DNA from: Bradyrhizobium sp. OK095
GTDB taxonomy: Bacteria; Pseudomonadota; Alphaproteobacteria; Rhizobiales; Xanthobacteraceae
NCBI RefSeq assembly: GCF_900109945.1
Contig: NZ_FOBX01000002.1
Location: 558,001 to 622,000 of the forward strand
Direction: 5' to 3'
DNA length: 64,000 nucleotides
Below the pieces are notes generated by a model. That model saw only the letters and a list, made by a program, of their open reading frames with translations. It had not been told where the DNA came from and did no database searches. Below, piece by piece: positions 18,147-27,299 of the stretch (its first letter is position 1; every line of letters starts with the position of its first letter). The position numbers and the translations under genes are program-made.

Positions 18147-18263
18147 ATCTCCCCGCGCGGGCTTCGCCGATTGCCGGATTCCCGTGAGCGCCGGGGAACG
18201 CGCAGCATCAATCACCCGGCCGTGCTTCGTTTGGCATCCCGGCTCATCCCGCGATGCCGAACG

Positions 18264-18291
18264 AAAAACCCCAGCACGGATGCCGGGGTTT
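18264..18291 (-). terminator. Rho-independent terminator for the adh operon
   Basis: The sequence AAACCCC-A-GC, a six-base loop, then GC-C-GGGGTTT forms a hairpin with one mismatch (18266-18291). Read on the minus strand it is followed by TTTTT, the classic intrinsic terminator form. It lies about 130 bases downstream of the alcohol dehydrogenase stop. On the plus strand it could also weakly end the M81 gene transcript. Confidence 0.7.
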
Positions 18292-18418
18292 GCGATATGG
18301 CCCGCGTACATCCGGCGAACCAATCGTCGCGTAGAAGACTAGCAACGGAATTTGAACGGATGATGACGGGGGTGAGTCGACAAAATGTCGCTTCCGACGA
18401 GAGTACCCTCCCCTGTCA

Positions 18419-19435
18419 TCACACCATCAGCAGCGTCTTGATCGCGCGGCGCTCATCCATCGCCTTGTAGCCTTCTGCGACTTGCTCGATCGGCAGCGTA
18501 AGATCGAACACCTTGCCCGGCTGAATGCGTCCATTGAGCACGCGGTCCATCAGGTCGGGCAGGAACCGCCGCACGGGCGCTGGACCGCCCAGCATGCGCC
18601 GCTGTCCGAAGAACAAGGCCTGGCCGTCGAAGGTCACGCCATGGGGAACGCCGACATAGCCAATGCTGCCGCCGGGGCGTGTGCATTCGAGGGCTTGCGA
18701 CATCGCTTCCTGGGTGCCGACGCATTCGAGCACGGAGTCGGCGCCGACGCCGCGGGTCAGCTCCTTGACGCGCGCGATGCCTTCCGCGCCGCGCTCGACG
18801 ACGATATCGGTCGCGCCAAATTCTCGGGCGAGATCCTGCCGGGTCTTGTGGCGGCTCATGGCGATGATGCGCTCGGCGCCCATCTCTTTCGCTGCGAGCA
18901 CGCCCATGAGGCCGACCGCGCCGTCGCCGACCACCGCGACCGTCGAGCCTTGCTTCACATTCGCAGCGTCGGCCGCGTACCAGCCGGTCCCGAGCACGTC
19001 GGAGGTCGCGAGCAGATGCGGGATGAGGTCGCGTCCCGGCATCTCCGGGGTCGCGACCAGCGTGCCATCGGCGAGCGCGACGCGCGCGTAAGGAGCCTGC
19101 GCGCCCGACATGAATTCACGCTGCTCACACGAGGACTGGAAACCGAACTTGCAGTGTGGACAGGTGTTGTCCGACAAGCAGAACGAGCCGACGACGAACT
19201 GGCCGGGCCTGATGGTCCGCACCGCGCTGCCGATCTCGACGACCACGCCGCAATATTCGTGACCCATATGCGCGGGGCCCTGGTTCGGCTGGAGCCCACG
19301 ATAGGGCCAGAGATCGGAGCCGCAGATGCAGGTCGCCGACAGCTTGATGATCGCGTCGGTCGGGCTGATGATCTTGGGATCGTCGATCGTTTCGTAGCGG
19401 ACATCGCCGGGCCCGTAGAGGATTGTCGCCTTCAT
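18419..19435 (-). CDS. Zinc-dependent alcohol dehydrogenase (MDR family)
   Basis: A 338-residue medium-chain dehydrogenase. Catalytic zinc ligands are in CICGSD (C38) and GHEYCG. Four cysteines in SDNTCPHCKFGFQSSC and the preceding FCL bind the structural zinc or part of it. The Rossmann fold shows AVVGDGAVGLMGVLAA, followed by an SRHKTRQDLAREFGA strand that lacks the acidic residue of NAD-preferring enzymes, so NADP is plausible. The ATG overlaps the stop of the upstream cupin stub (ATGA), implying translational coupling, and has a GGAGA box of its own. It is the last gene of a leftward operon behind an MFS transporter, with a divergent LysR regulator. The substrate is unknown. Confidence 0.92.
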   Translation of the reverse strand: MKATILYGPGDVRYETIDDPKIISPTDAIIKLSATCICGSDLWPYRGLQPNQGPAHMGHEYCGVVVEIGSAVRTIRPGQFVVGSFCLSDNTCPHCKFGFQSSCEQREFMSGAQAPYARVALADGTLVATPEMPGRDLIPHLLATSDVLGTGWYAADAANVKQGSTVAVVGDGAVGLMGVLAAKEMGAERIIAMSRHKTRQDLAREFGATDIVVERGAEGIARVKELTRGVGADSVLECVGTQEAMSQALECTRPGGSIGYVGVPHGVTFDGQALFFGQRRMLGGPAPVRRFLPDLMDRVLNGRIQPGKVFDLTLPIEQVAEGYKAMDERRAIKTLLMV

Positions 19436-19602
19436 TGTTGGTCTCCGTTGGACGTGCGCACGCCGGGTTCAAAGGTGACGTGATTGCCGGCAACGCGAGA
19501 GGGATCGATCGCCGGAAACAACGGATCGATACGGACCGTGCCGGTGAAATACTCCGCCGGGGCGCGGACTGACGGCTGGGAGCCTGCTTGTCTTATCTGC
19601 AT
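19432..19602 (-). pseudogene. Truncated cupin protein (first ~50 residues only)
   Basis: A 56-codon frame starts at ATG 19602, eight bases after an AAGGAGG box. Its first 50 residues (MQIRQAGSQPS..., AEYFTGTVRIDPLF, SRVAGNHVTFEPGVRT) match the N-terminus of the small cupins related to bacterial (R)-mandelonitrile lyases. In intact members this is followed directly by WHTHPLGQ and the metal-binding barrel. Here the frame instead runs SNGDQQ and stops, the stop overlapping the adh start codon. All expected metal ligands are missing, so the stub should be inactive, yet its ribosome binding site and coupling to adh are intact. It most likely arose by a deletion that joined the cupin 5' end to the adh leader. 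Confidence 0.75.
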
Positions 19603-19626
19603 TTGTCGCCTCCTTGATATTTTGGG

Positions 19627-20850
19627 TTACAGAATCGCGCTTGCCGGCGCGCAAGCAGCGCATTGCGGGCTCGCCTTGCGGCGAAGCGCTCCGGCGAAAA
19701 TCGCGAGCGACGAGAACATGAGGATGACGGCGCTGAACAGAAACGTGGCCTTGTAGCCGCTGCTGTCGAACAGGATGCCGCCGCCGGCCGCACCCATGGT
19801 GATGGCGAGCTGAACCACCGCGACCATCAGGCCGCCGCCTGCTTCCGCATCGTCAGGCAGCGCATTGCTGACCCACGTCCACCAGCCCACGGGCGCCGCC
19901 GTGCCGACGAAGCCCCACAGGAACATCAGCGCCACCGTCGCGGCGAGTGAGGAGCCAAACGCCGTCAGCGCAACGGCGATCACGGCCATCACGGAGGGCA
20001 TGATGACGAGGGATGCGTAAAGACGCTCGCGGATGACAAATCCGATCAGTGACGTGCCGACAAGACCGGCCAAGCCCATCACGAGCAGCAACCCCGAAAT
20101 GGTCGTGACGTCGACATGCGTCACCGTTTCGAAGAAGGGCCGCAAATACGTGAACAGTGAGAACTGGCCGAGGAAGAACAGTGCCGCTGCGAGCATGCCG
20201 TAGGGAACCCCAGGACGGCGCAGGACCCTGAATGCCGCCAAGGCGCTTGCGCGTTCCCGGCTCGGCATCTCCGGCAGGGTGACGAATTGCCAAAGCAGGG
20301 TCAGCGCGGCAATCGGCACGACGCAGAAGAACGCGCCGCGCCAGCCGATGTACTGGCCGAGGAAGCTGCCGAGAGGCGCGGCAATCGTCGTTGCAAGAGC
20401 ATTGCCGCCATTGAGGACCGCAAGTGCGCGCGGGACATCCTTGGCCGGCACGATACGGATCATCGTTGCGGCGGACATCGACCAGAAGCCGCCGACGGCC
20501 ATGCCGACGAGCGCACGCCCGGCCATGAAGAGCGGGTAATTGGGAGCGAAGGCCACAACGACGCCCGAGACCAGCGTGACGCCGGTCAGCCACAGCAGGA
20601 CGGACCGGCGATCGATCCCGCGCGTTGCGGCCGAGATAAAAAGACTGGTGAGGATGGCGAAGAGGCCGGATATGGAAATGGCTTGCCCGGCCTGCCCCTC
20701 GGTCAAATGCAGACTATCCGCGATCGGCGTGAGCAGGCTCACCGGCATCCATTCGGATGCCACCAGCATCGAGGCGCAAAGAGACAGCGCGAAAACCGCG
20801 CTCCACGCGCGCTTTGGCTGCGTCGTTTCTTGGTCGGCGGTGACGTCCAT
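19627..20850 (-). CDS. MFS transporter, DHA1 family (NepI/AraJ-like efflux)
   Basis: A 407-residue inner-membrane protein with twelve predicted helices. The loop between helices 2 and 3 carries the MFS signature (TRGIDRRSVLL), and helix 4-5 has GRALVGMAVGGFWSMSAATM. Overall it resembles the purine ribonucleoside exporter NepI (for example IAAPLGSFLGQYIGWRGAFF and APVGWWTWVSNALPDDAEAG). The start at 20850 (MDVTADQE) is preferred over the longer frame to 20904, which adds a non-hydrophobic 18-residue tail. It lies 24 bases upstream of the cupin stub and adh on the same strand, forming a probable operon controlled by the divergent LysR gene. The exported compound is unknown. Confidence 0.9.
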   Translation of the reverse strand: MDVTADQETTQPKRAWSAVFALSLCASMLVASEWMPVSLLTPIADSLHLTEGQAGQAISISGLFAILTSLFISAATRGIDRRSVLLWLTGVTLVSGVVVAFAPNYPLFMAGRALVGMAVGGFWSMSAATMIRIVPAKDVPRALAVLNGGNALATTIAAPLGSFLGQYIGWRGAFFCVVPIAALTLLWQFVTLPEMPSRERASALAAFRVLRRPGVPYGMLAAALFFLGQFSLFTYLRPFFETVTHVDVTTISGLLLVMGLAGLVGTSLIGFVIRERLYASLVIMPSVMAVIAVALTAFGSSLAATVALMFLWGFVGTAAPVGWWTWVSNALPDDAEAGGGLMVAVVQLAITMGAAGGGILFDSSGYKATFLFSAVILMFSSLAIFAGALRRKASPQCAACAPASAIL

Positions 20851-20922
20851 CGGGGATCCACGTGTCGCGAAGCGCCCAGGCTGGCGCTGTTCACGGCAAC
20901 ACATAGCGCCGCCGGCGGCATT

Positions 20923-20955
20923 CGATTAGCCGCTATAATTTGCTTGCATTAATCG
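20923..20955. promoter_or_regulatory. Probable LysR binding site in the MFS-lysR divergent promoter
   Basis: The inverted arms CGATTA (20923-20928) and TAATCG (20950-20955) flank 21 bases that contain a perfect TATAAT (20934-20939) oriented toward lysR. An arm pair over a promoter between a LysR gene and its divergent target is the expected layout for autoregulation and activation. The classical T-N11-A box is not exact, so the assignment rests on position and symmetry. Confidence 0.55.
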
Positions 20956-20980
20956 ATGCAGCTCATGAATAGTGCCGGCC

Positions 20981-21889
20981 ATGGCAACTCAGGATTTCAA
21001 CGATCTGCTGGCTTTCGTGGCCGTCGCCCGCGAGCGCAGCTTTACCAGGGCCGCAGCGAAGCTGGGCGTGGTTCAATCGACGCTCAGCCATACGATCAAG
21101 CGGCTGGAATCGCAGATGGGCCTGCGGCTGCTGACACGCACCACCCGAAGCGTCGGCCTGACCGAGGCGGGCGAGCGGCTTTTGCAATCGGTTGCGCCCC
21201 GCATCGAGGAGATCGATCGCGACATCGCCGCGCTGATGTCGCTGCGCGACACGCCGTCGGGCACCATCCGGATCACGCTGTCGGACCATGCGCTCGAAAA
21301 AGTCGTCTGGCCGAAGCTGGTGCCGGTCCTGAAGAAATACCCCGACATCAAGGTCGAATTCAGCCTCGACAGTGGTTTCCGCAACATCGTCAAGGATGGC
21401 TTCGATGCGGGCATCCGCCTCGGCGAGAGCGTCGAGAAGGACATGATCGCGGTGCGCATCGGCCCGGATTGGCGGCTCGTCGCGGTCGCCTCGCCGGCCT
21501 ATCTGAAAGCGCACCCGAAACCGAAGCACCCGCAAGATCTCGTCGATCACGCCTGCATCAAGCGGCGTCTTGCGTCCGGCGGTCATTATGTTTGGGAGTT
21601 CGCCAAGAACGGTCCCGACCTCAGGGTCCGTGTCGAGGGGCAACTGACCTTCAATGACTCCCGCGCGATGATCGAGGCCGCGGTGAAAGGCTTTGGCATC
21701 GCCTATCTCCCCGAAGACATGGTGGCGCCGCAGGTCCGGTCCGGGGAGCTCGTCATCGTGCTCGACGACTGGTCGCCGAAGTTCGACGGCTATTACATCT
21801 ATTATCCGACCTCGCGGCAGAACTCGGCGGCCTTCAAGGTGATCGTCGACGCGCTGCGCCATCACGACGTGCGAAGAAAGCGCGGCTAG
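20981..21889 (+). CDS. LysR family transcriptional regulator
   Basis: A 302-residue LysR regulator with an N-terminal winged helix-turn-helix (RSFTRAAAKLGVVQSTLSHTIKRLE) and a two-lobed substrate-binding domain from about residue 90 (GTIRITLSDHALEKVVWPKL...). It belongs to the branch with C-terminal FDGYYIYYPTSRQNSAAFK, typical of proteobacterial regulators that sit beside MFS exporters or oxidoreductases. An alternative GTG start lies at 20972; the ATG at 20981 is chosen because the family N-terminus begins there. It is divergent from the MFS/cupin-stub/adh operon and is the likely activator of that operon. Confidence 0.92.
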   Translation: MATQDFNDLLAFVAVARERSFTRAAAKLGVVQSTLSHTIKRLESQMGLRLLTRTTRSVGLTEAGERLLQSVAPRIEEIDRDIAALMSLRDTPSGTIRITLSDHALEKVVWPKLVPVLKKYPDIKVEFSLDSGFRNIVKDGFDAGIRLGESVEKDMIAVRIGPDWRLVAVASPAYLKAHPKPKHPQDLVDHACIKRRLASGGHYVWEFAKNGPDLRVRVEGQLTFNDSRAMIEAAVKGFGIAYLPEDMVAPQVRSGELVIVLDDWSPKFDGYYIYYPTSRQNSAAFKVIVDALRHHDVRRKRG

Positions 21890-21922
21890 GGGAATCGGCA
21901 GCGTATGTCGAACAGAGCGGAA

Positions 21923-23473
21923 TTATCGTGCCAGGCTGGACGGATCGACAAATATTCGAACGCGGCCAACATCCTCAACTTCACGATAGCGGCTGAGCTC
22001 TGTCTGGAGTTCGGGATCTGAATTGGCCCAGGCCAACCAGTCGAACGGGACCGTGCTCTGCAGATAGGTATCCACGAGAATCACGTCGGGGCGGCCGTTT
22101 CGCAGATCTGCCAACAACTGCCGCCGCTCGAAATGTACGATGCTGTCCAGTTTTGCTCGCTCTTCCCGCGTTGACTGCGAGCTGTTCTGGACCAGCATTG
22201 CGCCGGCCGTCAGCAGTTGCACGCACGAGCTGCCCACCCAAGTCCCATCGATTTGACGGACGAGCGGATGCCCCAGAGCGACGTGATCGGTAATCGTGAG
22301 CAGTCGCGGGTGCTTTGCAAGTGCCTGGATATGCCGCTCCAGCGGCGGAAATTCCTGGCGCGACAGCGACAAACAGAACCCGATGAGCGCAACGCCAACG
22401 AAGCCGCCGATCTTGACCGACATCGGCAAATTCCTTGTGCGAACATGTAGCAACGGCGCTGCAATCGCAAACAGGCAAAACGCGTATGCCGTGTATGTCC
22501 AGCCCTTGCCTTGAAGGACGAAACTCACGGCCCCGCCAATGGCTGCGGCCAGCCAGGGGGTTGCGTCGCCTCCCATTTTAAGGCCTTGCGGAGCGATCTG
22601 GCGCAGAAACACAATGCAAGCCGTTATCACGACGATCGGGAAAGGAAGCAGACCAGCCAAATCCTTCCTCATTGCCAGATAGGTGGCAGCGACCATCGGG
22701 GCATAGGTGAACAGATAATCGGGAAAGACGATAACGACCACCGCCCCGTAGCCGATGACGATCGCGGCGGCGGCACACGCTTCAGGGGTGAACAAGGGCC
22801 TGAGAGAACGTTGGCGGATGACGCCAAGGATGATCGGAAGGCCTGCCACGAGAGCAAGGTAGGGCTTGATGCTGATGGCCAGCCCGGCACTCAGTCCTGC
22901 CAGGATCGCAACCAGTCCGGGTGAAAGGCCACGCCAGCGGATCGCAGTGATGGCGACAAAGGGGGTCAGCGCGATGACGGCTATGTGCTCACGCTGCCCG
23001 AATACGGCGCAGGGAAGGACTGCGAACAAAAAAGCGAGCAAGCACGTTGAAGTACTTCTCTCTCCAGCTCCCAACTTCGCCGCCGCGGCGGCGCGATCGA
23101 TCATCATGAGCGCGGCAACGATCTCGATCATCACCAGGATGATCACGATGATCTCAGGCGCAATACCGGTTATTCGCGCAAGCAGCGCCGCAGGCATGTA
23201 CAGGTAGACCGATAGCGGCGGATTCAGCTCGAAGACGTCGACTCCGAGCTTTCGGCCATCCAGAATTTGCTCTCCTTCAGAAAGCAGGCAGCTCAAATCC
23301 GCGTTAAGAACGACAGGCATTTGAACAAGCAAGGCCGTCAGGAGGATCGCGGCCACGACAATCCAACGCTGATTCAAGCCGGAATGACGTCCCGGCATGC
23401 CCGGGGTGCGACCGCCTGTTGTGACGTCGGCGAAAGACGTCTGTTCCGGCGGAAGCGATCTATTTTCATTCAC
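21923..23473 (-). CDS. Polytopic membrane protein, glycosyltransferase-39-like topology
   Basis: A 516-residue protein with about ten transmembrane helices between residues 35 and 375 and a soluble C-terminal domain of about 130 residues. After helix 1 there is an acidic, extracytoplasmic loop (LNADLSCLLSEGEQILDGRKLGVDVFELNPPLSVYLY) resembling the substrate loop of lipid-dependent GT-C glycosyltransferases, and the tail contains DVILVDTYLQS. It may transfer a sugar to an envelope component, but no catalytic motif can be named with confidence. Related proteins occur in bradyrhizobia as hypothetical membrane proteins. It stands alone, with no polysaccharide genes nearby. Confidence 0.75.
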   Translation of the reverse strand: MNENRSLPPEQTSFADVTTGGRTPGMPGRHSGLNQRWIVVAAILLTALLVQMPVVLNADLSCLLSEGEQILDGRKLGVDVFELNPPLSVYLYMPAALLARITGIAPEIIVIILVMIEIVAALMMIDRAAAAAKLGAGERSTSTCLLAFLFAVLPCAVFGQREHIAVIALTPFVAITAIRWRGLSPGLVAILAGLSAGLAISIKPYLALVAGLPIILGVIRQRSLRPLFTPEACAAAAIVIGYGAVVVIVFPDYLFTYAPMVAATYLAMRKDLAGLLPFPIVVITACIVFLRQIAPQGLKMGGDATPWLAAAIGGAVSFVLQGKGWTYTAYAFCLFAIAAPLLHVRTRNLPMSVKIGGFVGVALIGFCLSLSRQEFPPLERHIQALAKHPRLLTITDHVALGHPLVRQIDGTWVGSSCVQLLTAGAMLVQNSSQSTREERAKLDSIVHFERRQLLADLRNGRPDVILVDTYLQSTVPFDWLAWANSDPELQTELSRYREVEDVGRVRIFVDPSSLAR

Positions 23474-23605
23474 CTGCGCTAACCTGCCGTGGCGTGCTCG
23501 GCGGTACTCTCAATCAGCAGTCGTTACTATTGTACTACAATGATCTGAAGCGATGATGTCATGGCCTGAAACAATGCTGTTTTACGGCCTGCGGGGCGTA
23601 GAAAC

Positions 23606-23625
23606 GCGGGGCCGGACTGCCCCGC
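23606..23625 (-). terminator. Possible terminator hairpin downstream of the RlpA-like gene
   Basis: GCGGGGC (23606-23612), a six-base loop and GCCCCGC (23619-23625) form a perfect 7-bp GC stem 57 bases past the stop of the gene at 23682. No U-tract follows on the minus strand, so it may instead be an mRNA 3' stabiliser. Confidence 0.35.
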
Positions 23626-23681
23626 TACCCCGCCGTCGTTTCCGCACTCCCGGAGTGCTGTAACTCCTTTGGGTAGGAATT

Positions 23682-24173
23682 TCAGCCAACCGGCCCGGGA
23701 GTCCAATCGTCGCCGGACAGCGGCGTGACGGTGACGTCAGGAATGACTCCAAGATCCATGCCCGGGTCGAAATGGCGCATCGTCCGCTCATTGAGGTCGA
23801 TGATGCGGCCAGGCTTGAGCGGCCCCACGTCATTGATCTTGACGATGACCTTCTTGCCGACGGCCTCGACGAGAGCAAATTTCGGTCGCGCCCCGAATTG
23901 GACGCCACCAAATTTCTGACGCAAGCTCGTCTTGATGGCAGCCGTCCAGACCTCGGGATCATAACGCTCGCCGGAGGCCGTGCTCGGGCCGCCCTCCTCC
24001 TTGCCGGGCTTGAACGGATTATACGTGGATGCGGCGCCAACGATCGCATCCCCGGAGGCGGCATCGACGACGGCGATGAGATGGACCTCACTTGTTTCAC
24101 TTCGAGCAACGGTAACGGAAACGGCAAGCGCAACCAGGGCGCCGCAAATCGCGGCGCTCGAGCGGAACACCAT
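23682..24173 (-). CDS. RlpA-like double-psi beta-barrel protein
   Basis: A 163-residue exported protein with a signal peptide (residues 1-25, MVFRSSAAICGALVALAVSV...RSE). The rest is an RlpA-like double-psi beta-barrel (about residues 45-140): GAASTYNPFKPGKEEGGPST, SGERYDPEVWTAAI, VIVKINDVGPLKPGRIIDLN. RlpA proteins cut glycan strands lacking stem peptides at the septum. This protein lacks a SPOR domain and has no lipobox, so it is a minimal periplasmic version. The barrel aspartate of the NDVGP motif (usually NDRGP) is retained. The start has an AGGAGA box seven bases upstream. Enzyme activity is plausible but not certain for such short forms. Confidence 0.83.
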   Translation of the reverse strand: MVFRSSAAICGALVALAVSVTVARSETSEVHLIAVVDAASGDAIVGAASTYNPFKPGKEEGGPSTASGERYDPEVWTAAIKTSLRQKFGGVQFGARPKFALVEAVGKKVIVKINDVGPLKPGRIIDLNERTMRHFDPGMDLGVIPDVTVTPLSGDDWTPGPVG

Positions 24174-24513
24174 TATATCTCCTTTGATTTTTTTCGATCG
24201 TCCGGTTCCCGATGCCGCAGAACATGGTCAAGCGAACGCGGAAGCGTTTCGAACTTGCGCCAATCGTTTGCGGATTCGAGCCAACCCCTGGGCTGCGGAA
24301 CCGTAGTGGGAACCTGAGCGGCTCCGCACAGTGTTTTCGTTGTCGCCGTCTAAGACAGGGAATGAGTCAGCAGCATGGCCCCGAGAGCCTCGGGTCTCGC
24401 CTCCCGGAGTCTTACGTGCTCAGCGGTAAACGCGCATTGCGCAATGTCCGTGAAAACCGCAATCGCGCGGAACTTCACGACAGTTGCAATATCGTTGCTT
24501 GCAACAGGAGGCC
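24174..24513. other. Intergenic region without a recognisable gene
   Basis: These 340 bases separate the RlpA-like gene from the acyl-CoA dehydrogenase gene, both leftward. The open frames here show no family features or ribosome binding sites. The region should hold the RlpA-gene promoter and the dehydrogenase terminator, but I see no strong hairpin or -35/-10 pair. Confidence 0.4.
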
Positions 24514-25746
24514 TTAGCTTGCGATCACGCCGCCACGCTTGATCAGCTCTTTGCCGACTGCGGTGAGATGCACCTGATCCGGACCGTCGCCGATGCGGAT
24601 GAAGCGGGCGTAGACATAGGCGCGCGCGAGGAACGTATCCTGCGAGACGCCGGCGGCGCCGTGAATCTGGATGGCGCGGTCGATGACGCGCGCGGCCATG
24701 CTGGGCACCACGATCTTGGCTGCCGCGATCAAATCGCGCGCGGCCTTGTTGCCTTCGCGGTCCATCTTGTCGGCGGCTTGCAGCGTGAGCAGCCGCGCCT
24801 GCGCAATCTCGCAGAAGGAGTGCGCAATGTCCTCGCGCACCGAGCCCTGCTCGGCGAGCGGCTTGCCGAAGGCGACACGGGACACCGAGCGCTGGCACAT
24901 CAACTCCAGCGCGCGCTGGGCGCAGCCGATCAGCCGCATGCAATGGTGGATGCGGCCGGGGCCGAGCCGCCCCTGCGCGATCTCGAAGCCGCGGCCCTCG
25001 CCGAGCAGGATATTCTCGGCGGGCACGCGGACGTTCTCGTAGACGATCTCGGGATGGCCGACCGGCGCATCGTCATAGCCGTAGGTGAGCATGTCGCGGA
25101 CGATGCGCACGCCGGGTGTATTCTTCGGCACCAGGATCATGGATTGCTGGCGATGGCGATCGGGATCGTCGGGCGCCGTCTTGCCCATCACGATCAGGAT
25201 CTCGCAATCCTCGTTCATCGCGCCCGAGGTAAACCACTTTCGCCCGTTGATGACGTAGTCGCCGCCGTCGCGCCTGATCTGGCACTGGATGTTGGTCGCA
25301 TCGCTGGAGGCAACCTGCGGCTCGGTCATCGAGAAGCCGGAGCGGATGCGCCCCTCCAGCAGTGGTTTTAGCCAGCGTTCCTGCTGCGCCGGCGTGCCGT
25401 AGTTTGCGAGTACCTCCATGTTGCCGACATCGGGGGCCGAGCAGTTGAACACTTCGGGCGCCCAGAGGATGCGGCCCATGATCTCCTTCACGGGCGCGTA
25501 GTCGAGATTGGTCATGCTTGAATTGTTAAGATCTGGGCCGTGCTCACCCGAGAGAAACAGGTTCCAGAGCCCCTGCTCGCGCGCCAGCCGCTTCAGGTCC
25601 TGGAGCACCTGAGGCGTCCGGTAGCGCGCGGCTTCCGGTTTCACCTGCTCGTAATAGACCTCCTCGACCGGCTCGACATGCGTCCGCATGAACTTGCGGA
25701 CGCGCTCCTGAAGCTCCAGCGAACGCGCGGAGTGTTGAAAGTCCAT
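24514..25746 (-). CDS. Acyl-CoA dehydrogenase family protein
   Basis: A 410-residue flavoenzyme with the three acyl-CoA dehydrogenase domains. The N-terminal helical domain covers about residues 1-135. The middle beta domain has the FAD-binding [14 protein letters not shown] and the [13 protein letters not shown] strand. The C-terminal helical domain has [15 protein letters not shown] and [18 protein letters not shown]. It resembles the ACAD10/11-type branch often seen in rhizobia, in which the catalytic base is an aspartate rather than glutamate, here possibly the D of SQDTF. Such enzymes oxidise acyl-CoA thioesters with transfer to electron-transferring flavoprotein. A CAGGAG box precedes the start. 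The neighbouring Liv-type binding-protein gene is separated by a palindromic repeat, so co-transcription is doubtful. Confidence 0.92.
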   Translation of the reverse strand: MDFQHSARSLELQERVRKFMRTHVEPVEEVYYEQVKPEAARYRTPQVLQDLKRLAREQGLWNLFLSGEHGPDLNNSSMTNLDYAPVKEIMGRILWAPEVFNCSAPDVGNMEVLANYGTPAQQERWLKPLLEGRIRSGFSMTEPQVASSDATNIQCQIRRDGGDYVINGRKWFTSGAMNEDCEILIVMGKTAPDDPDRHRQQSMILVPKNTPGVRIVRDMLTYGYDDAPVGHPEIVYENVRVPAENILLGEGRGFEIAQGRLGPGRIHHCMRLIGCAQRALELMCQRSVSRVAFGKPLAEQGSVREDIAHSFCEIAQARLLTLQAADKMDREGNKAARDLIAAAKIVVPSMAARVIDRAIQIHGAAGVSQDTFLARAYVYARFIRIGDGPDQVHLTAVGKELIKRGGVIAS

Positions 25747-25785
25747 GATGATCTCCTGTTCGCCCTACGCAATGAAGGTGCCTCT

Positions 25786-25935
25786 TCCCTTCTCCCCTTG
25801 TGGGAGAAGGTGGCGCGAAGCGCCGGATGAGGGGTTGTATCCGCGGGTTCAAATGTAAAGACGACTCGCGGACAGACACCCCTCACCCGGCTCGCATCTT
25901 CGATGCGATCCACCCTCTCCCACAAGGGGCGAGGG
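25786..25935. repeat. Palindromic intergenic repeat (rhizobial type)
   Basis: Two inverted segments face each other. The left one, CCCTTCTCCCCTTGTGGGAG with GGCGCGAAGCGCC and GGATGAGGGG (25788-25834), has a partner in CCCCTCACCCGG...CACCCTCTCCCACAAGGGG (25879-25929). Each half also contains its own small palindrome. This is the familiar multicopy palindrome found between genes in bradyrhizobia and relatives, and it can fold into a long RNA hairpin between the two leftward genes. Confidence 0.75.
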
Positions 25936-25970
25936 TGCACCGCCTCTGCGGCCACCCTTCAATTGCCGCC

Positions 25971-27182
25971 TCACGTCCCCCGCAGCAGCTCGCTCGCCAC
26001 GATCCAGTCGTTGCCGTCGAACTGGAGGATATAGCCGTCCTTGATCGGGCGGAAATCCTGCGGCGTGGTGTTGAGGGTGATGCCGGGCATCAACAGCGAC
26101 AGCGGCACGTTCTTCAGGTTCGATGCCTGCGCCATGATGTTCTCACGCGTCAGATTGTCCTTGCACTGTTTGAGCAGCACCACCAGCGCCTCCGCGACGG
26201 TGTAGCCATAGAGGCCGGCGACGTTGTTGATGTCGGCATTGGGCAGGTGCTTCTTCATGAAGTCGATATAGGCCACCATCGCCGGATCGTCCTTGGGTTG
26301 CTCGACGAACGGCTTCAGCGAGCCGAGCGACAGCACGCCCTTGCCGGCATCGAGGCCGGCCGGCACCATCACGGTTGCCTTGTTGGCGCAGCCGGAGGCG
26401 AGGAAGCGTGTCGCCTGCCAGCCGACTTCATACGCCTTCCGGATCGCCTGCGCGCAGGCGCGCGGCGTCACCGAATAGATCATGAAGATTTCGGCCTTGG
26501 TATTGGCGAGCGTCAGCACCTGGGAATCGACCGTCGGATCAGTCACCTCGAAGCTCGAGGCCATCGCGATCGCCTTGTCCGCATCGGCACCAAGCGCTTC
26601 CTTGACGCCGCGCAGATATTCCTTGCCGGCGTCATCGTTCTGATAAAGCACCGCAAAGCGCGCGTTCGGGTTCTTGGCGCGAGCATAGGCGACGTCGATC
26701 GCGGCCTCGCTGGTGTAGTTTGGCGCCCAGGGCAGCGCCATCGACCACGGCATGTTGGCAGGGTCGTTCCACTTCGAGGCCGAGCTGATCAGGAACAGCT
26801 GCGGCACCTTGTTGCTGTTGAGATATTTTGCGATCGCCGAGCTCGGCGCGGTGCCCATGGTCGCGAAGATGAAGGCGACACCGTCGCCCTCGACGAGCCG
26901 CCGCGCCGCTTCCATCGTCTTCGGCGGCGAGAAGGCGTCGTCCAGCGACAACAGATTGAGCTTGCGGCCGTTGACGCCGCCCTTTTCGTTGACCTCGTCG
27001 AAATAGGCCGAAATGACCCTGCCGGTGATGCCGAGCGGCGATGCCGGGCCGCTATAGGGCATGGTGTTGCCGATCTTGATCTCGGTGTCGGTGACGCCGG
27101 GACCATAGGATTTCTGTGCGGAAGCGGGCGTGGACAGGCAGGCGGCGGCCAGCACTGCGGCCAGGGCCAAAGCGGCTTTCAT
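25971..27182 (-). CDS. Branched-chain amino acid-type ABC transporter substrate-binding protein
   Basis: A 403-residue periplasmic binding protein (Peripla_BP_6/LivK type). The signal peptide covers the first 22 residues (MKAALALAAVLAAACLSTPASA), and the start at 27182 has a GGGGAGA box; the frame to 27248 adds no signal features. The mature protein begins QKSYGPGVTDTEIKIGNTMPYSGPAS, typical of this large family. It probably binds an amino acid or aromatic acid, but the ligand cannot be read from sequence. No permease or ATPase genes adjoin it, so it must work with a transporter encoded elsewhere, possibly the Liv system at 51917-55292 or one outside the window. Confidence 0.92.
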   Translation of the reverse strand: MKAALALAAVLAAACLSTPASAQKSYGPGVTDTEIKIGNTMPYSGPASPLGITGRVISAYFDEVNEKGGVNGRKLNLLSLDDAFSPPKTMEAARRLVEGDGVAFIFATMGTAPSSAIAKYLNSNKVPQLFLISSASKWNDPANMPWSMALPWAPNYTSEAAIDVAYARAKNPNARFAVLYQNDDAGKEYLRGVKEALGADADKAIAMASSFEVTDPTVDSQVLTLANTKAEIFMIYSVTPRACAQAIRKAYEVGWQATRFLASGCANKATVMVPAGLDAGKGVLSLGSLKPFVEQPKDDPAMVAYIDFMKKHLPNADINNVAGLYGYTVAEALVVLLKQCKDNLTRENIMAQASNLKNVPLSLLMPGITLNTTPQDFRPIKDGYILQFDGNDWIVASELLRGT

Positions 27183-27299
27183 GGTTTCTCCCCGGTGATG
27201 ATCGTCCACGCGAGGTGAACGCGCGGCGTGCTGCTTTATTGTCAGCACGCCAGATCAGCGGAGTTCCACAGGACGGTCTTGCGTCGAGTTGCTGATAGC

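Noticed and set aside
24212..24517. 101-codon plus-strand frame between the RlpA-like and acyl-CoA dehydrogenase genes
   Set aside because: No ribosome binding site, no family pattern, and composition unlike the neighbouring genes.
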